64,000 nucleotides of DNA from Mallotus nudiflorus (taxonomy: Eukaryota > Streptophyta > Magnoliopsida > Malpighiales > Euphorbiaceae), in NCBI GenBank assembly GCA_947683625.1, contig CANTUR010000243.1, positions 682,001 to 746,000 on the forward strand. The letters run 5' to 3'. The notes beneath the pieces were generated by a model that saw only the letters and a list, made by a program, of their open reading frames with translations, was not told where the DNA came from and searched no databases. This document shows, piece by piece, positions 50,576 through 62,304 of this stretch. Position numbers and translations under genes: made by a program. The stretch's first letter is position 1; every line of letters begins with the position of its first letter.

Positions 50576-50645
50576 AGATGTGAGTATCAATTCTTGCACC
50601 TCTTGCATGCTAAATAAGTGCTCTACCATTTAAGCTGCATCCATC
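50573..50645 (-). pseudogene. Decayed tRNA-Ala(AGC)-like sequence
   Basis: On the minus strand it follows a plant nuclear tRNA-Ala almost throughout: 'GATGCAGCTTAAATGGTAGA' covers the D arm (normal GATGTAGCTCAGATGGTAGA). Then 'TTAGCATGC' gives the anticodon loop with AGC, and it ends 'CATCTCCA'. The D stem and four of five anticodon-stem pairs can form, but two acceptor-stem pairs and most of the T stem are lost. It is therefore a pseudogene or the tRNA-derived head of a SINE. Confidence 0.6.
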
Positions 50646-51552
50646 TTCATCTTTTATTTATTGACACATTATTAAATTATGTTATGATCTATTTTGGGAT
50701 TGGTTATTCAATTTGAAGTTATAAGGCATTATTTTATATTTTACAAACACATTAGACTACTCAAAATCTTAAAAATGTTAAAATTATTTTTTTCATGCTA
50801 GAAGTATATTAATAGAATTGATTTTATTTCAGAATCATTAGAAATTGAAATTGTGACTTTGTTTTCCTTACCCAAAGTTCTATTATTGCTTTTCAAAAAT
50901 AGTTATGTTGGTTCAATTATAATAAATGTTTTATCTTTTGCACATTAAGAACTTGAATGATAAATTATGTACAAAAAATTTATTGCATGTGAGTTGCTTA
51001 TATTTTGGTCATCATATTATATATATTCTTATAACCCACTTGAGGAATTTATAAAATAAAATCTAAAAAAATATATTGACTAATGCTTCACTAATAAAAA
51101 AGAGGAAAAATTAATGAAAATAAAATAAAAAAGAAAGGAAGTACAAAATTTAAAAATAAAAAAGAGAAAAAATAAGAAAAAAAGATAAAATTTTATAAAA
51201 AAGAGGAAAAGAAAAAAAAAGTGAAAATAAAAATAAAAAAGAACAAAAGAAAAAAAGATGGGAAGGAGAAAAATATAAAAAAAAATAATAAAATAAAAAG
51301 TTATGTAAAAGTAAAAAAAAATAAAAGGAAAATAAAAAAATAAATAAAAACCGTTAAGAAATTAATTAAAAAAAAGAAAAATGTAAAGAAATAAAAGAGA
51401 AACCAAAAAGAAAACTATGAATGCATTTTTGAAAATAAATGACACTTTTGTAATTATAATAGGGTAAATTTATAAAAATAAAAAATAAAAAATAAAAACT
51501 TAAGTATTTTTATTCACAACATTTAAAAATGAAATATTTTTGTAAATGTTCC

Positions 51553-51561
51553 TATGAAATA
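51553..51561. other. Target-site duplication TATGAAATA, right copy
   Basis: Identical to 47,423-47,431. Confidence 0.55.
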
Positions 51562-54500
51562 TGACATACAGTGGTATCTGACATGCATACAGTTGTCCAT
51601 CGTATTATATATGGCATTGGTATGCCTATTGAAGTCTAATGGGTACATGGCAAATAATTCAATTATTGATATCTCTTTCATAATATACAATATATACAAT
51701 ATCAAGGATTCAATTTTTAAATTTTTTTAAAAATAAATTTTCTGTATAATTTATGAGGAAAATATTGACATAATATTTTTTTTTATTAATATTAAAGGAT
51801 AGAGAGATGTGTAAATATGTATGTATATGCAATTAATTTGGACAGTTTTTGACTATTTTTCTAATTGAACCTAATTAATTGAACCGAATCAAATCAAATC
51901 AAAATTTAAATCAAATTGAACCAAAGCGAATCATAAACCGAATCGATTAAACTAAACTAAATTTTATAAATATTAATTGTTTTAATATTAAATATGATAC
52001 TATTTAAAAATAAAAAATAAAAAAATATAATTTTGGTTTATTTAGTTTTTTTAATTAATTGATTTTTTAGTATAAAACTGAATCAAAATTATAGTTTGGT
52101 TCCATTCGTAAAATTAAAAAATATGAAGTAATCACATTGAATGAAATAAGTTCGATTTATTCAGAAGACTTATTCATCCCTAATTAAAATATACAAAATA
52201 AAAAATAATTTTTTTTCCTGAAAAATACTTTATCACTCGTTTATTACTTTCTACATATATAAGGTTATATTTATTAACTTAAAAGGCATTTAAAATTTCT
52301 AGTTAAAATGTTTTAAATGGGTTATACCCTCGATTTATCCTAAAATATATTGCACAATCATAAATGTATTGGTGATAAATATAGTTTTGAGTGTGGGCTA
52401 CCGCATGAAGCTGGCTTATCGAAACATTAATCATGCTTTTCCATTTGCAATTCATTATTGTGAAACATGCATTATTGAGATCATCATAAATGTCTAACTT
52501 TGACTAGCAGACATAGGCCATGCACAAGGCTTATTTTTTAATTTTAGTTGACAATTATTAGATATCAAGGCTTTGAGCAAGCACGAGTGTGCTGCACAAT
52601 GTGGAGAGCACTTTTCGTTTTAAAAATTTTCACTCTAAAAATAATAAACTTATTAATATTAATTAATATGAAATTTAAAGCTAAAATATCTACATTTGTT
52701 TTAGTTTTAAAAGTATTATAATTTTTATACTCTTAATTAAGGTATATGAAAACTAACTAAACCACAAGCTCATTGAGTTTGTGAACAAGATAATGTTTAT
52801 TTTATCTAATTTTTGGCATTACATATATAAAATAACACAAAATTTTAATTATAAGAGTTAACTTATTAAAATGCTCTTCGTTTTGTACATTACTAATTAA
52901 AATATTTAATAATTTTTTATAAATATCTATTATTCATGGCATTTGCTTATTTATTTTAGCAATAATTTATCTTTAAAATTATATTATAGTTTCTAATTTA
53001 ATATCATTTATTATGCATTATTAATTTATATAATTCATTTTTTCAATTGAAATAAACAAAACATTTATGTTTTATGTTATTGAGATTATTTAATTGTTGT
53101 TTTAATTGTTATACAAAACGGAACAATGGTGTTGGTATTTTTTAATTTTTACTATTTTTTGTTTAGTTTTTTTCTTCTATTGAATATATAAAATGAAAAA
53201 TGGTTTTATAAAAACATCTTTAACAAATTGGATATGTTAAAGTGGTATCTTTGACTGTTTTTTTTTTTTTAAATTAATTTATTATTTTGAGCTATAATTA
53301 CTATTGATTTTTCAAATTTGGTCATTTTTACCAAGATTTAAAAATGGACTAAATTTGTAATAAGTAGAAAAAAGTTTGAATCTTTTAGATCAATAGACCT
53401 TAATAATATTTAATATTTTTGAAAATTTAGTAGTAAAATGAATAAAAAATGAAGATTTTTTTTCTTATATATATATAGCACTTTAACATGTTAAGTATGC
53501 TAAACACAATAATTTCAATATTATTTATGTTAGTTCAAATGTATAATAGAGCAAAAGAAAGTTAGTTCAAACAAAATAATTCCCCAACTTACCGTAATTA
53601 TGTAAGTAAGAGATCAATTTTGATTTTTTTTTTCTTTCATTGTTAATATCATAAAATTTACATAAATCTAAAGCTAAGAAAAAAGATAATGATATATGTC
53701 GCTATTTACAACATCTATAGTAATGTTGCGAGTAACGATAATGACCAAATATTTTTTTAATTTTTTTGAACTTTATTATTTTATATTGAAAATTCAATTT
53801 TTTTAATTTTTTTAATCTAAAACTTAAATTGTACACATGCAAATTCATTGTACAAGGGATTTAAATATCCATAACTTATAATTTTTTTTAATAGTCTAAT
53901 TAAAAAAATACTTCAAAAACATTATTGACTTTTATCGTGCCTGCGAAACACTATTGTACTAAGTAAATTCCCTAATAAAAATAGATAAAACTCGATTTTA
54001 CAAAAGCAGTATCCCTAATAATGCAAATCAATTCAATAATGGATTAGATAGTACTCTTTCACTCTTTTGTTTCTAGAATATAAAACGGATGGTGATACGT
54101 ATATGTCTGCACATGCTATGGCAAAAAAATGATTTTGCAATCTTTTTTTTTTTTTTTTTGAAACTAATAGGTAAATCTTTAATTATTTTAAATGTGGTTA
54201 ATAATATATGCCTTACACTTATGATGTTGTTCCCCGGCCATTTTCAACATAAATTGCATATTCCTATTTCTATGTCAATTGTGCACCAAAGTTCATGTGG
54301 CAGCAAAGATGATTGTAATCAATAATCAATAATGATGAGTATGTACAGAAATTGTAAAATAAATTAATAAAAAGGGAAACTGGGATGTGAAATTTTGCCA
54401 GGAGACTTAGTAGTAATATCTGGTTTGACAGCAAACTAGTGAGTTGCGCGAGAGTACATGAATTGATGAACTTTGATCGTTGAGTAATATTTACTTTGCC

Positions 54501-57500
54501 TGGTTATAGTTAAGTTAGATAATATACTGGAACAAGGTTGAATCATGGAATCTAACTAATTGTCATGGATAATTTTTTTAACATTTGATTATCAGAAACA
54601 AATTTTATTCTAATAGAAAATTATATGACGTAAGTATCGATAAACAGTATAATAGAATATAGTTCTCCTCATATATATCGATCTTGTAATTTAAAATTAT
54701 CTTTTAAAGAGTAGTTAACACTTAACTACCTCACTAGTAAATCACCATGATAATATACTCTGAATCCAATGTGCTTCAACGCCAAGGAAGTTGTTTAACT
54801 TGTCCGATAGTAGAACTACCCTGCATGTGGAGCTAGAAGAAATAATTTTTTTAGGAGAGGCCAAAAGAATGAGTAGAAAAACTTTTTAAGGATCAGGAGA
54901 GTTATTTTTTCTTAATGAGAGAGGGAATTTTTATTTTTTACCTAATACAAATAATTAATTTTCAACATCAGAAAATAAAGAGAAGTTGAGAGTTTCGAAA
55001 CTTTATATTTTCAAACTGGATATCCAAGAACCTCTCATGTCAAATCCAACTTTCATATCATTTTATTGATTTTTACTACGGTGTATATGAAATAACCAAA
55101 TACAAGGATGCAATAACCCAACTCAATAACATACTGATGTAACAGGCCAAACCTCAGGGTACAAGATAATGCAGCACCCTAATTATAATCTCATTTGTAT
55201 GGTGTTTACATTTTATATTTTTCCCCCAAAATTAAATTTTGAAATTGCAATTTCACTTGTTATCATTGATAGACCTCCCAAATCGTTCATATTTTTATAT
55301 TGCTCCTAACAAGTTTAATGGAATTTCAGTTATAATCTTTTTTTTTTATACCATCAAATTTGAACCCGCCATATTTGTACGTTTGATTAAATTCTGATAT
55401 TTTATCATAGTGTAATTGATATACTTTGGTAATTTTTAACTTTTACTCTACATACTAAAACTAATATTTCTAATCTCACCCCTGCTCATATATGGGTAAA
55501 AAAAGAATCGGCTTCAAAAGGCTATCTTTGCATTGAAGTTGCAAGCAAGCTCACTTGGTACACCATAAAATCTACTAATCATTGAATTCTCAACAACATT
55601 TCCTGCCTACTCCATTCTAATTTGATTAAGAAGTTTGACCAGAGAAAACATAGAAAAAGAAAAGAAGAAGAATAGAACTAACTCTTGCCTTTCCACATGC
55701 TCTAAGATGAGTGCAAAGTCTTAGCATATCATTTAGGCCTTCTCAAAATTGTATGGCAGATATTGGTAGTGTTTTTGATATGAATGCATATATTTCCAAT
55801 AAAATTCTTAGATAACAGTTAAAAGAATTAAGAGATCTATGCATCATGTGCTCAAGAATTTGGCAGAATACATGGTTTCACTTCTAAATTTTATATGATT
55901 AATTCTTGAGATTCCTCCCATTTTATTCTTTTTCAGTCACCTTTCAACTTTTAAATTTTATTTAAATTATATAACACCGAAATAAATAACCACTTTATTT
56001 TTAAATGATGTTAAACACATAAATACTAAAATTAATCTTTAAACTAATAAAATTAAAATTAAAAATTAATGTAATAAGTGTTAGGGAATTTTGTTTACTC
56101 ATATTATCTCTTTGAATTGTTTATATATTAGTTGTATCTTTATCAATATTTGTTTATATATTGTAGGAGTAAAATAAGTTCAAAATAAAATTTATAAATT
56201 ACGTTAAACAAAAAATAATAGGTGCCAAGGATTAACCCCATAAAGTTAGTTTCGAGAGTTTTAAATTTTCATGTGCATATGAAAGTGTTTTTTTTTTTTT
56301 TTTTTTCAAATGAACAAGTATAATATGTGATGAAATGGGAAAGAAAGTAGTAGGGGGCTCACAAAAGTAAAGATTGGAACATACTTCTCTTGATGTTGGT
56401 TCACAATGATCACAGCAATTGTACAAGGCAATCATTATTGAGAGATATAGAGATTCTTTTATTATTACTGTAATTATTATCAGCCCTATCAACTTCAAAT
56501 CATCCTCATCATCAGATACCTTCCATTTGGACCCATCCATACAAGTGTACACAAGTTGCTTGGGACCAAAATCAGCAATTCAATTCCCACAATTATAGTG
56601 TTCCCCTACTGTCAGACTTGTGGGGGGAGTATTGGCTTGTTTAGAGAATGAAATGATAGCTACAGACAATAGTTGACCGGCCAATTCATTGATGCACACA
56701 AAATTTTATACGATGGAATGATAGTATCTGTCTAGACACTATGCAACATCATCATCAGTCAATATCATATACTTTCAGCCTTGAATGATGAACACTTGAT
56801 TAATCATCTACCATAATCAGGCAGTCCAACTTGACGCTAGCCAAATGATGAAATTATATATATATATATATATAGACTTATGGAAAGAAATGGACCTCCA
56901 CGCCCTAACTATGGTGGCATAAAGTCCCATTACATATTTGCACTATGCTATGACCCATGGAGTTTCTGGATATTGTGAAGAAAAAAACCCATTTTAATAT
57001 GCAAAGTGAGATCATCAGCAGTAAACAAGCTGCAGGACCTTCATATGAAACACAGCATCAACTTTAACTGGTTTCCTAACATCACAGCACATTAAAGATC
57101 TTCTGCTCCTATAGGTAGCATTGCTCAAAATGGTAACTCTGAAAACTCTGGAGACCAGGATTAATTTCCACGAAATTTGCCAGAGCGACTGAAAAAACTT
57201 AGTTGTAATAGCTTAGTTTTTCAGTGACTACAAAAAAGTACTCGTTAAGTAGACCCAGACAGGTTTTTTTTTTCTTTTTTTGATAAAAAACCAGACAGGC
57301 CTTACCTTAATTTGTCTTCATTTTGTGTGATCTATGTAGCAAGCTTGTAGCTCCTAGTGAGCAGGTTATGACAGTGGAATGAAACATTTCCAATTGACCA
57401 AAAAAAAAAAACTGAAAATGTTCCTTCCGGTGTCGGCCTAAAGAGCCGAATCATATATTTGGCTACATAGAGCTTTTTAAGTCTCTGGAATTTCAGTTTT

Positions 57501-57751
57501 AGATACCCAATGAGCGAATGAAAGAAACCAGAAGGAACTTCCTAAAACTTAGAGCTCCTTATCCCAATGGTCAAAAAGCTTAAAAAAGCATTACAGAACA
57601 ACTTGCCAGTTTTAAGCTGGTGAATTTTCCAATCGCATTGTCATTTTTAAACCTTTACGATATCAATGCGCGATTTTAACTTATATTAGTTTCATGTACA
57701 TTAGGTTGATTTTATCGTATATTTCCAGAGGACCAGAACAGCCAAATAAAA
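51562..57751. other. Long AT-rich intergenic stretch
   Basis: No gene recognised on either strand. 51,860-52,180 has many 'aaccgaatc'/'gaaccaaa' motifs, a common low-complexity plant repeat, also seen at 46,380-46,540, 62,080-62,300 and 63,310-63,370. The minus-strand frame at 56,232-56,552 (106 codons) lacks any recognisable domain and ends in a homopolymer. An (AT)n lies at 56,855-56,874. 54,400-57,700 is slightly less AT-rich but offers no sustained frame. Confidence 0.45.
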
Positions 57752-59055
57752 GGGGTAATTACTTTTTGCCTCCCTTATTTTTCATACCATACTAGTTGCC
57801 CCTCGCATTTTAAAATTTGATTTTTGCATACTGTTTTTAACCATATTCAACCAAATACCTTTTTAGTCGAGATTTTACCAAAATGGTCCTTAAATTTTTA
57901 CAAAATGACATCTATACTCTTCATTTCATTTTTATTCCAAAATAGAAAACTTTAAAAAAACAAAAACAAAAGACAACATTGTCTCCTGCTGCATCACCCA
58001 TACCAAGACTGCACCATCTCCATCTAAAAGAACCAACATTGCCATCACCATTCACCAGCAACTGAACCACTTTTCCACACCTCACCTAGCTAGGAACCAA
58101 ATCTTCATTCTCATTTGTGAAAAAAAAAAAAAAAAGAACTAGCAGTTGGCAAACATTCAATTTTGATTCCCATAACTCAAATCTGATTACGGCAAAATGC
58201 ATATAATGGCAAGAAGCAAAAGAGCAAAACTAGGGATCAACTAATCACCACTAACATCACCACCCATAAAAGCAACATCTTGACTACAATAACAACAAGC
58301 ATGTTACAGACACTGCAAAAAAATAAAATCAAAAATAAAAAAATCTGACCAGCTTTCCTAATGCAACACCATCACGCCACAAGGCCACTACAATTTCACC
58401 GCACAGCAATTGGAATATTAAACAAAACAACTGAACTTCCATTTTACAACAAACACTAAAAACAAATTGTACAACTTCAAAACATAACCACACATCTGCA
58501 CGATGGCTGTTGTAGATACCACTGCTGTAAAGAATAATCATCTTTATTCTGAATTAGAATCAGAATTGAAAAGCTATTTTCCTTTGTATTTGAGAAATTC
58601 CAAAACTCGACCTAAGAATTAGACGAAATTTGTGAAAATTTCTTTGATTTGGCTTGCCATACCTCTCATGGCAACAATACTGGAACATCTACCACCACCA
58701 CCAACATCACCACTGCTATCACACTACACTACCACCACCACCACCACCACCAAATGCAACACTAGCTACATCAACAAAATAATTTTCTGTTTATCATTAG
58801 TTTATTAATATTTAAAGAGTAACTTAATTCAATCTTTTCTTAAATTTTTTAATGTTGGAATATATAAAAATTGGACCAAGTCAAAGTTGATACCTGTTAA
58901 ATGTTATTTCAATCATTATACAATAACTTACCATATATTTTGACAACAGGGACCAGTACAATAGTGCAAAATAGCAAGACAAAAGAAATAATTTTTAAAT
59001 GTTAGCTTAAGTAGTATAATATGGAAAAATACATGGGCCAAAAAGTAATTACCCC
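57752..59055. mobile_element. Terminal-inverted-repeat element, 1.3 kb, non-autonomous
   Basis: The left end 'ggggtaattactttttgcc' matches the inverted right end 'ggggtaattactttttggcc', and similarity continues for about 45 bases ('tatttttc', 'atactag/ctt'). Flanks are 'aaataaaa' and 'aagtagaa', 6 of 8 identical, so an 8-9 bp target duplication is possible. The interior has no transposase. It contains an (ACC)n tract near 58,731-58,751 and a pyrimidine-rich stretch. Confidence 0.7.
58731..58751. repeat. (ACC)n microsatellite
   Basis: Seven ACC units, with shorter interrupted runs just upstream from 58,691. Confidence 0.9.
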
Positions 59056-59645
59056 AAGTAGAATAACTATGTATATGCCAAGCATTCACAGTCTTTGATG
59101 GTTATTAAATAAAAAGCAATGCAGTAAGAAGATATAGCAGCAATACCATGCACATAGGGCTGATATGAATAAAATATGCTACAAAAGAGGGAAGAAATAG
59201 TCATCATTTGATGCATTTATTGGCAGCAAGATCCCCCATTGAAACAACATGACGGGATGTATCATGTTCTCGCAAAAGCATCACAAGTAGTTCTCTTATA
59301 TGCAAATTTGATTTGAAAATTTTGATTCACAGCATGCCATGAAACATAGAAAAGAGTGGTAGAACAAACTAATGATAATGCTGAAATTATTTAATTAATG
59401 CTTGATTGTATGTATCTTAGAAACAAAAGAGTTAGAAAGCACAGACAGAAGATGGGGAAGTTATTGGTAGTTCACAAGCATTTCAAAGTTGTTAAACAAG
59501 CATACAAAATACACTATTAACAGAAAAAAAAAAAAAAAATCTTGCGTACCAGTTTACATGCTCACCGGTTAAATGGCTGTTCAAATAAATTGCAGTGTTC
59601 AGCCAAAAAACAGGTTACCAATTGAGTTATCCTTCCTAGGCTATA
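59056..59645. other. 3' flank of the RING gene
   Basis: No separate gene. The part close to 59,645 should be the 3'UTR of the minus-strand RING gene. I could not place a confident polyadenylation signal. A 17-base A run (minus strand T) lies at 59,525-59,540. Confidence 0.5.
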
Positions 59646-60944
59646 TCACATTAACCTTCTCCTTCTAGGTTCACGATATGATCCATTGTCTATATCTGCA
59701 ACTCCAGAAAATTCACTTCTTCTCCTGGGAGTTGAAGCAGAATGGGGTGAAGTTGAATTCTCTTGTATACTATTTTCCACTTCTGAAATTCTAGAAAGTA
59801 AAGCTCTTCTCCTAGAAAATGATGACCGAATTGGCATAATACTACTATTTTCTATGGCAGTAATACCATCGGTACTAACAGATGAAGAATTATGGGCCAG
59901 TATCAAATCCATATCACCTGCATTATCGAGAATTTGCCTATTCTGCTGAACAGAAGCAGCAATACTTGGAAATGAATGCCTATCAACATCACTTAAAGAT
60001 AGTTGATAATGTCTTCTCATATGACGACTTTGAATCGATGCCTCAAGGTTGTCAATTGATCTTTCTACAGAATCCATTGCAGAGTTAAAAGCAGGTGCTG
60101 GCTGCTGCCTTGAAACTTGAGAGGAATGATGGTGCTGGCTGTCATCTGTCTGCATGGCAGGCAATGGCTGAGAATTAATGGATTGATTGCCCAAGGAACC
60201 AGCTCTTTCAGTCATGGAAGGAGTACCATCAAAATTCCCTGATTGATCCTCTGTTGCAACAATCATATTATATGGACGGATATTTTGATCAATCATAGAG
60301 GAGATTGCTCTGTGGTAACTGATTTGCTGCCTCCGACTCTCAATCCTGTGTGCATGGGGCCTAGGAGGAACCTTCAATCCAGACTCTTTCAGCCTGGACT
60401 TCTGGGTTCTGGCATCATTTCCCTGACCATATATTGGTATAACGCTCGTGTCTGTAATCTCAGCCATGCACCTAGGACATTCCTTCACATTTGAATGAAC
60501 ATACGACACCTGATAGAAGCAAGGCCAACAAAATAGATGACCACAATGAGTTAATATGGGTTCTCTTGCAATATCTAGGCATATGTTACAATCAAAAAAG
60601 CCTGGATTATCTGCACCAAGTGCCTTAGCTATCAGATGTGTATCACTCCTTTTCACAAAATTTCTTGCTCCCAATGTCATTTCTTGGGTTACAAAACCAA
60701 CTCCAGTAGTATTGCTGCAGGCCTCAGTGGTTGTAGATTCCCCAGGAATGTTCACTGTATAAGGAATAGTATCATTCTGTCTCCACCTCTGGCGTTGCCT
60801 AGCCCTAGAAGTTACTGCTTCAAGTTGTCTAATTCGTTCTTCTATGCACCCATGAGCAGTTCCCAGTTCGTCCAGTAAAGATCCTAGTCTGAACACAGAA
60901 CCATGGGAAGAGTCCAAAGGTTCTTGGCTCAAATCAAGATCCAT
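59646..60944 (-). CDS. C3HC4 RING-finger protein, probable E3 ubiquitin ligase
   Basis: One uninterrupted coding exon of 432 aa. The RING is complete, with Cys119, Cys122, Cys134, His136, Cys139, Cys142, Cys156 and Cys159 (C-x2-C-x11-C-x-H-x2-C-x2-C-x13-C-x2-C), so it should bind two zincs and recruit an E2. 'CGHLFCWPCFYQ' is the form seen in RMA/RNF5-type RINGs. The N-terminus 'MDLDLSQEPLD' and the following 'IEERIRQLEAVTSRARQRQ' helix occur in a plant family of 400-440 aa proteins related to RMA ligases. True RMA proteins are shorter and end in a membrane anchor; this one has no hydrophobic segment and ends in a basic 'REPRRRRLM', so it is probably soluble or nuclear. The middle is Ser/Gln-rich and likely disordered. 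Substrates are unknown. Confidence 0.93.
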   Translation of the reverse strand: MDLDLSQEPLDSSHGSVFRLGSLLDELGTAHGCIEERIRQLEAVTSRARQRQRWRQNDTIPYTVNIPGESTTTEACSNTTGVGFVTQEMTLGARNFVKRSDTHLIAKALGADNPGFFDCNICLDIAREPILTHCGHLFCWPCFYQVSYVHSNVKECPRCMAEITDTSVIPIYGQGNDARTQKSRLKESGLKVPPRPHAHRIESRRQQISYHRAISSMIDQNIRPYNMIVATEDQSGNFDGTPSMTERAGSLGNQSINSQPLPAMQTDDSQHHHSSQVSRQQPAPAFNSAMDSVERSIDNLEASIQSRHMRRHYQLSLSDVDRHSFPSIAASVQQNRQILDNAGDMDLILAHNSSSVSTDGITAIENSSIMPIRSSFSRRRALLSRISEVENSIQENSTSPHSASTPRRRSEFSGVADIDNGSYREPRRRRLM

Positions 60945-61035
60945 TCACTCTTCTCTCAATTATCATTTCCCATAAAAGATAATTGACGGCAGTCCAAACA
61001 AAGAAAAAAACCCTCCAGCAATACAAATCAAAATC

Positions 61036-61569
61036 CTGACAAAATAACAGACATTAATTTGAAAAAAAAAAAGAAAAAAAAAAAAAAGAACTCCAGAAAC
61101 ACAAATAAAAATCCTGACAAAAGTAACAAAGACATTAATTTAAAACTTGATTCCATAAACATGTAAATTCCAGTATCTTTTGTTTGCGTCATTCTTCAGA
61201 AAGTAACCAGTTTGCACAAGAGTTTGTTTTTGTCGATTGACAATTTCACCCCATTAAAACAAATGAAGAAAGTATTATATCAACTTTTTAACAACTAAAT
61301 TAAAAAAAAAAATTCTTGTACCCGGAAACCAAGATCTTCCATTTTTTTTTCAGAAATCACAGAGCCCTCTAAGAATTTAGAGGCCCAAAATTCTACAAAT
61401 TGAAATGATTAGTTCATAAATTCTTTCACCCAGCAACTGAAACTCCCACTCTTTTCATTTCAACAAACGATTGTTGCCCATTAAATAGCTGAGCACAAAA
61501 TCAATCTGAACATCAAAAATGAAGAAAGCAAACTTATTAAATAACAAGCAAACAAACAAAGAAACAAAC
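61036..61569 (-). other. Probable 5'UTR intron of the RING gene
   Basis: On the minus strand 'TTCAG|GTTTGTTTC' at 61,570/61,569 fits a donor and 'TTTTGTCAG' ending at 61,036 fits an acceptor, leaving a leader of about 91 bases before the ATG at 60,944. Leader introns are common in this kind of gene. This is inferred from splice signals alone; a near-duplicate 'tcctgaca' at 61,111-61,119 offers an alternative acceptor. Confidence 0.45.
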
Positions 61570-61900
61570 CTGAATATCAAAAGAGTACGAGGTGAACGAC
61601 TTCGAGTTTTTCAAGGATGATCAATTATCTGAAGTAGCGGCAGTAATTTTAGAAAGATTGAATACAAGGGTTATAGTTGATGGCGCCAATAGCTGATGAT
61701 GATGGTATCGGATTTGTGGAGGCGGATGATGAAGATTGCTTCGTAATTGTTTGCTTTCGGACAACCACCTGCAAGGGGTTCGTTAGGCCTTGGCCCAGGG
61801 AGTTTGAGGTCTTAAGTTGGACACAGTCCTCCCCTTCCCTCAAGAAGTTAATTTCTCGGATTTATCTGTATTTAGAGACCTCACAAATTTAAATTGTTTA
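61570..61900 (-). promoter_or_regulatory. Probable first exon and promoter of the RING gene
   Basis: The least AT-rich stretch near the gene. Short frames on both strands (minus 61,649-61,843; plus 61,677-61,892) overlap and have no recognisable domain, so I read the area as leader and promoter, not as coding sequence. The transcription start cannot be fixed by eye. Confidence 0.35.
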
Positions 61901-62304
61901 TCTATTATGCAAATAGAGAATTCTTTTTTTTTTTTTGGTCGATAATAGAGAATTCATCTTTTTTTTTTTTTGGCCAATAATAGAGAATTCATCTCATGTT
62001 ACTTACAGGGATAAAAATTGTTTATGTTTATCCATTCAAATGAGTTTTTGACATTTTATCTTTGTGAGTGGGGGCTTTCAAATGAATTGAACAGAAAATT
62101 GAACTAACTTTTTATTTTCAATTTTTATGAACTGAAATGAATTGAATCAAAATTCTAGTTAAAAATTCGGTTAACTGAAATAATTTAATAAATTGAAATT
62201 TTATTTTTTATATTTTAAATTTTTAAATAGTATAATAATTTAATAAAAAATAATTAAATAATTAATATTTGTAAAAATTTGGTTTGGCTTGGTTTAAATT
62301 TTAA
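61901..62304. other. AT-rich intergenic stretch
   Basis: Two near-identical segments follow each other at 61,916-61,952 and 61,953-61,990 (each 'gagaattc(t/a)..' followed by a T run and 'tggcc/tggtc.ataatagagaattc'). 62,080-62,300 has 'gaattgaat' and 'ggtttggcttggttt' motifs interrupted by the next element. Confidence 0.5.

Larger units (their letters stand above)
47432..51552. mobile_element. Old Mutator-like (MULE) element, 4.1 kb
   Basis: Bounded by identical 9-bp sequences TATGAAATA. The two ends, compared as inverted repeats, are loosely similar: 'aataaaaatgcctcaagttttt' on the left corresponds to 'aataaaaatacttaagttttt' on the inverted right end, with most of the outer 50 bases poorly matched. 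Inside are a 101-bp tandem repeat, a 205-bp exon-like repeat, a decayed tRNA-like sequence, and the A-rich stretch 51,060-51,420. No transposase was recognised. The class is inferred from the duplication size and is not proven. Confidence 0.5.

Noticed and set aside
54089..54325. 78-codon plus-strand frame with a Phe run
   Set aside because: Contains a T homopolymer and no recognisable domain.
56232..56552. 106-codon minus-strand frame starting MYTCMDGSKW
   Set aside because: No domain, ends in a lysine run from a homopolymer, and there is no splice or promoter context to support it.
61649..61892. Overlapping frames of 64 and 71 codons on opposite strands
   Set aside because: No recognisable domain on either strand. 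Position fits the leader/promoter of the RING gene.
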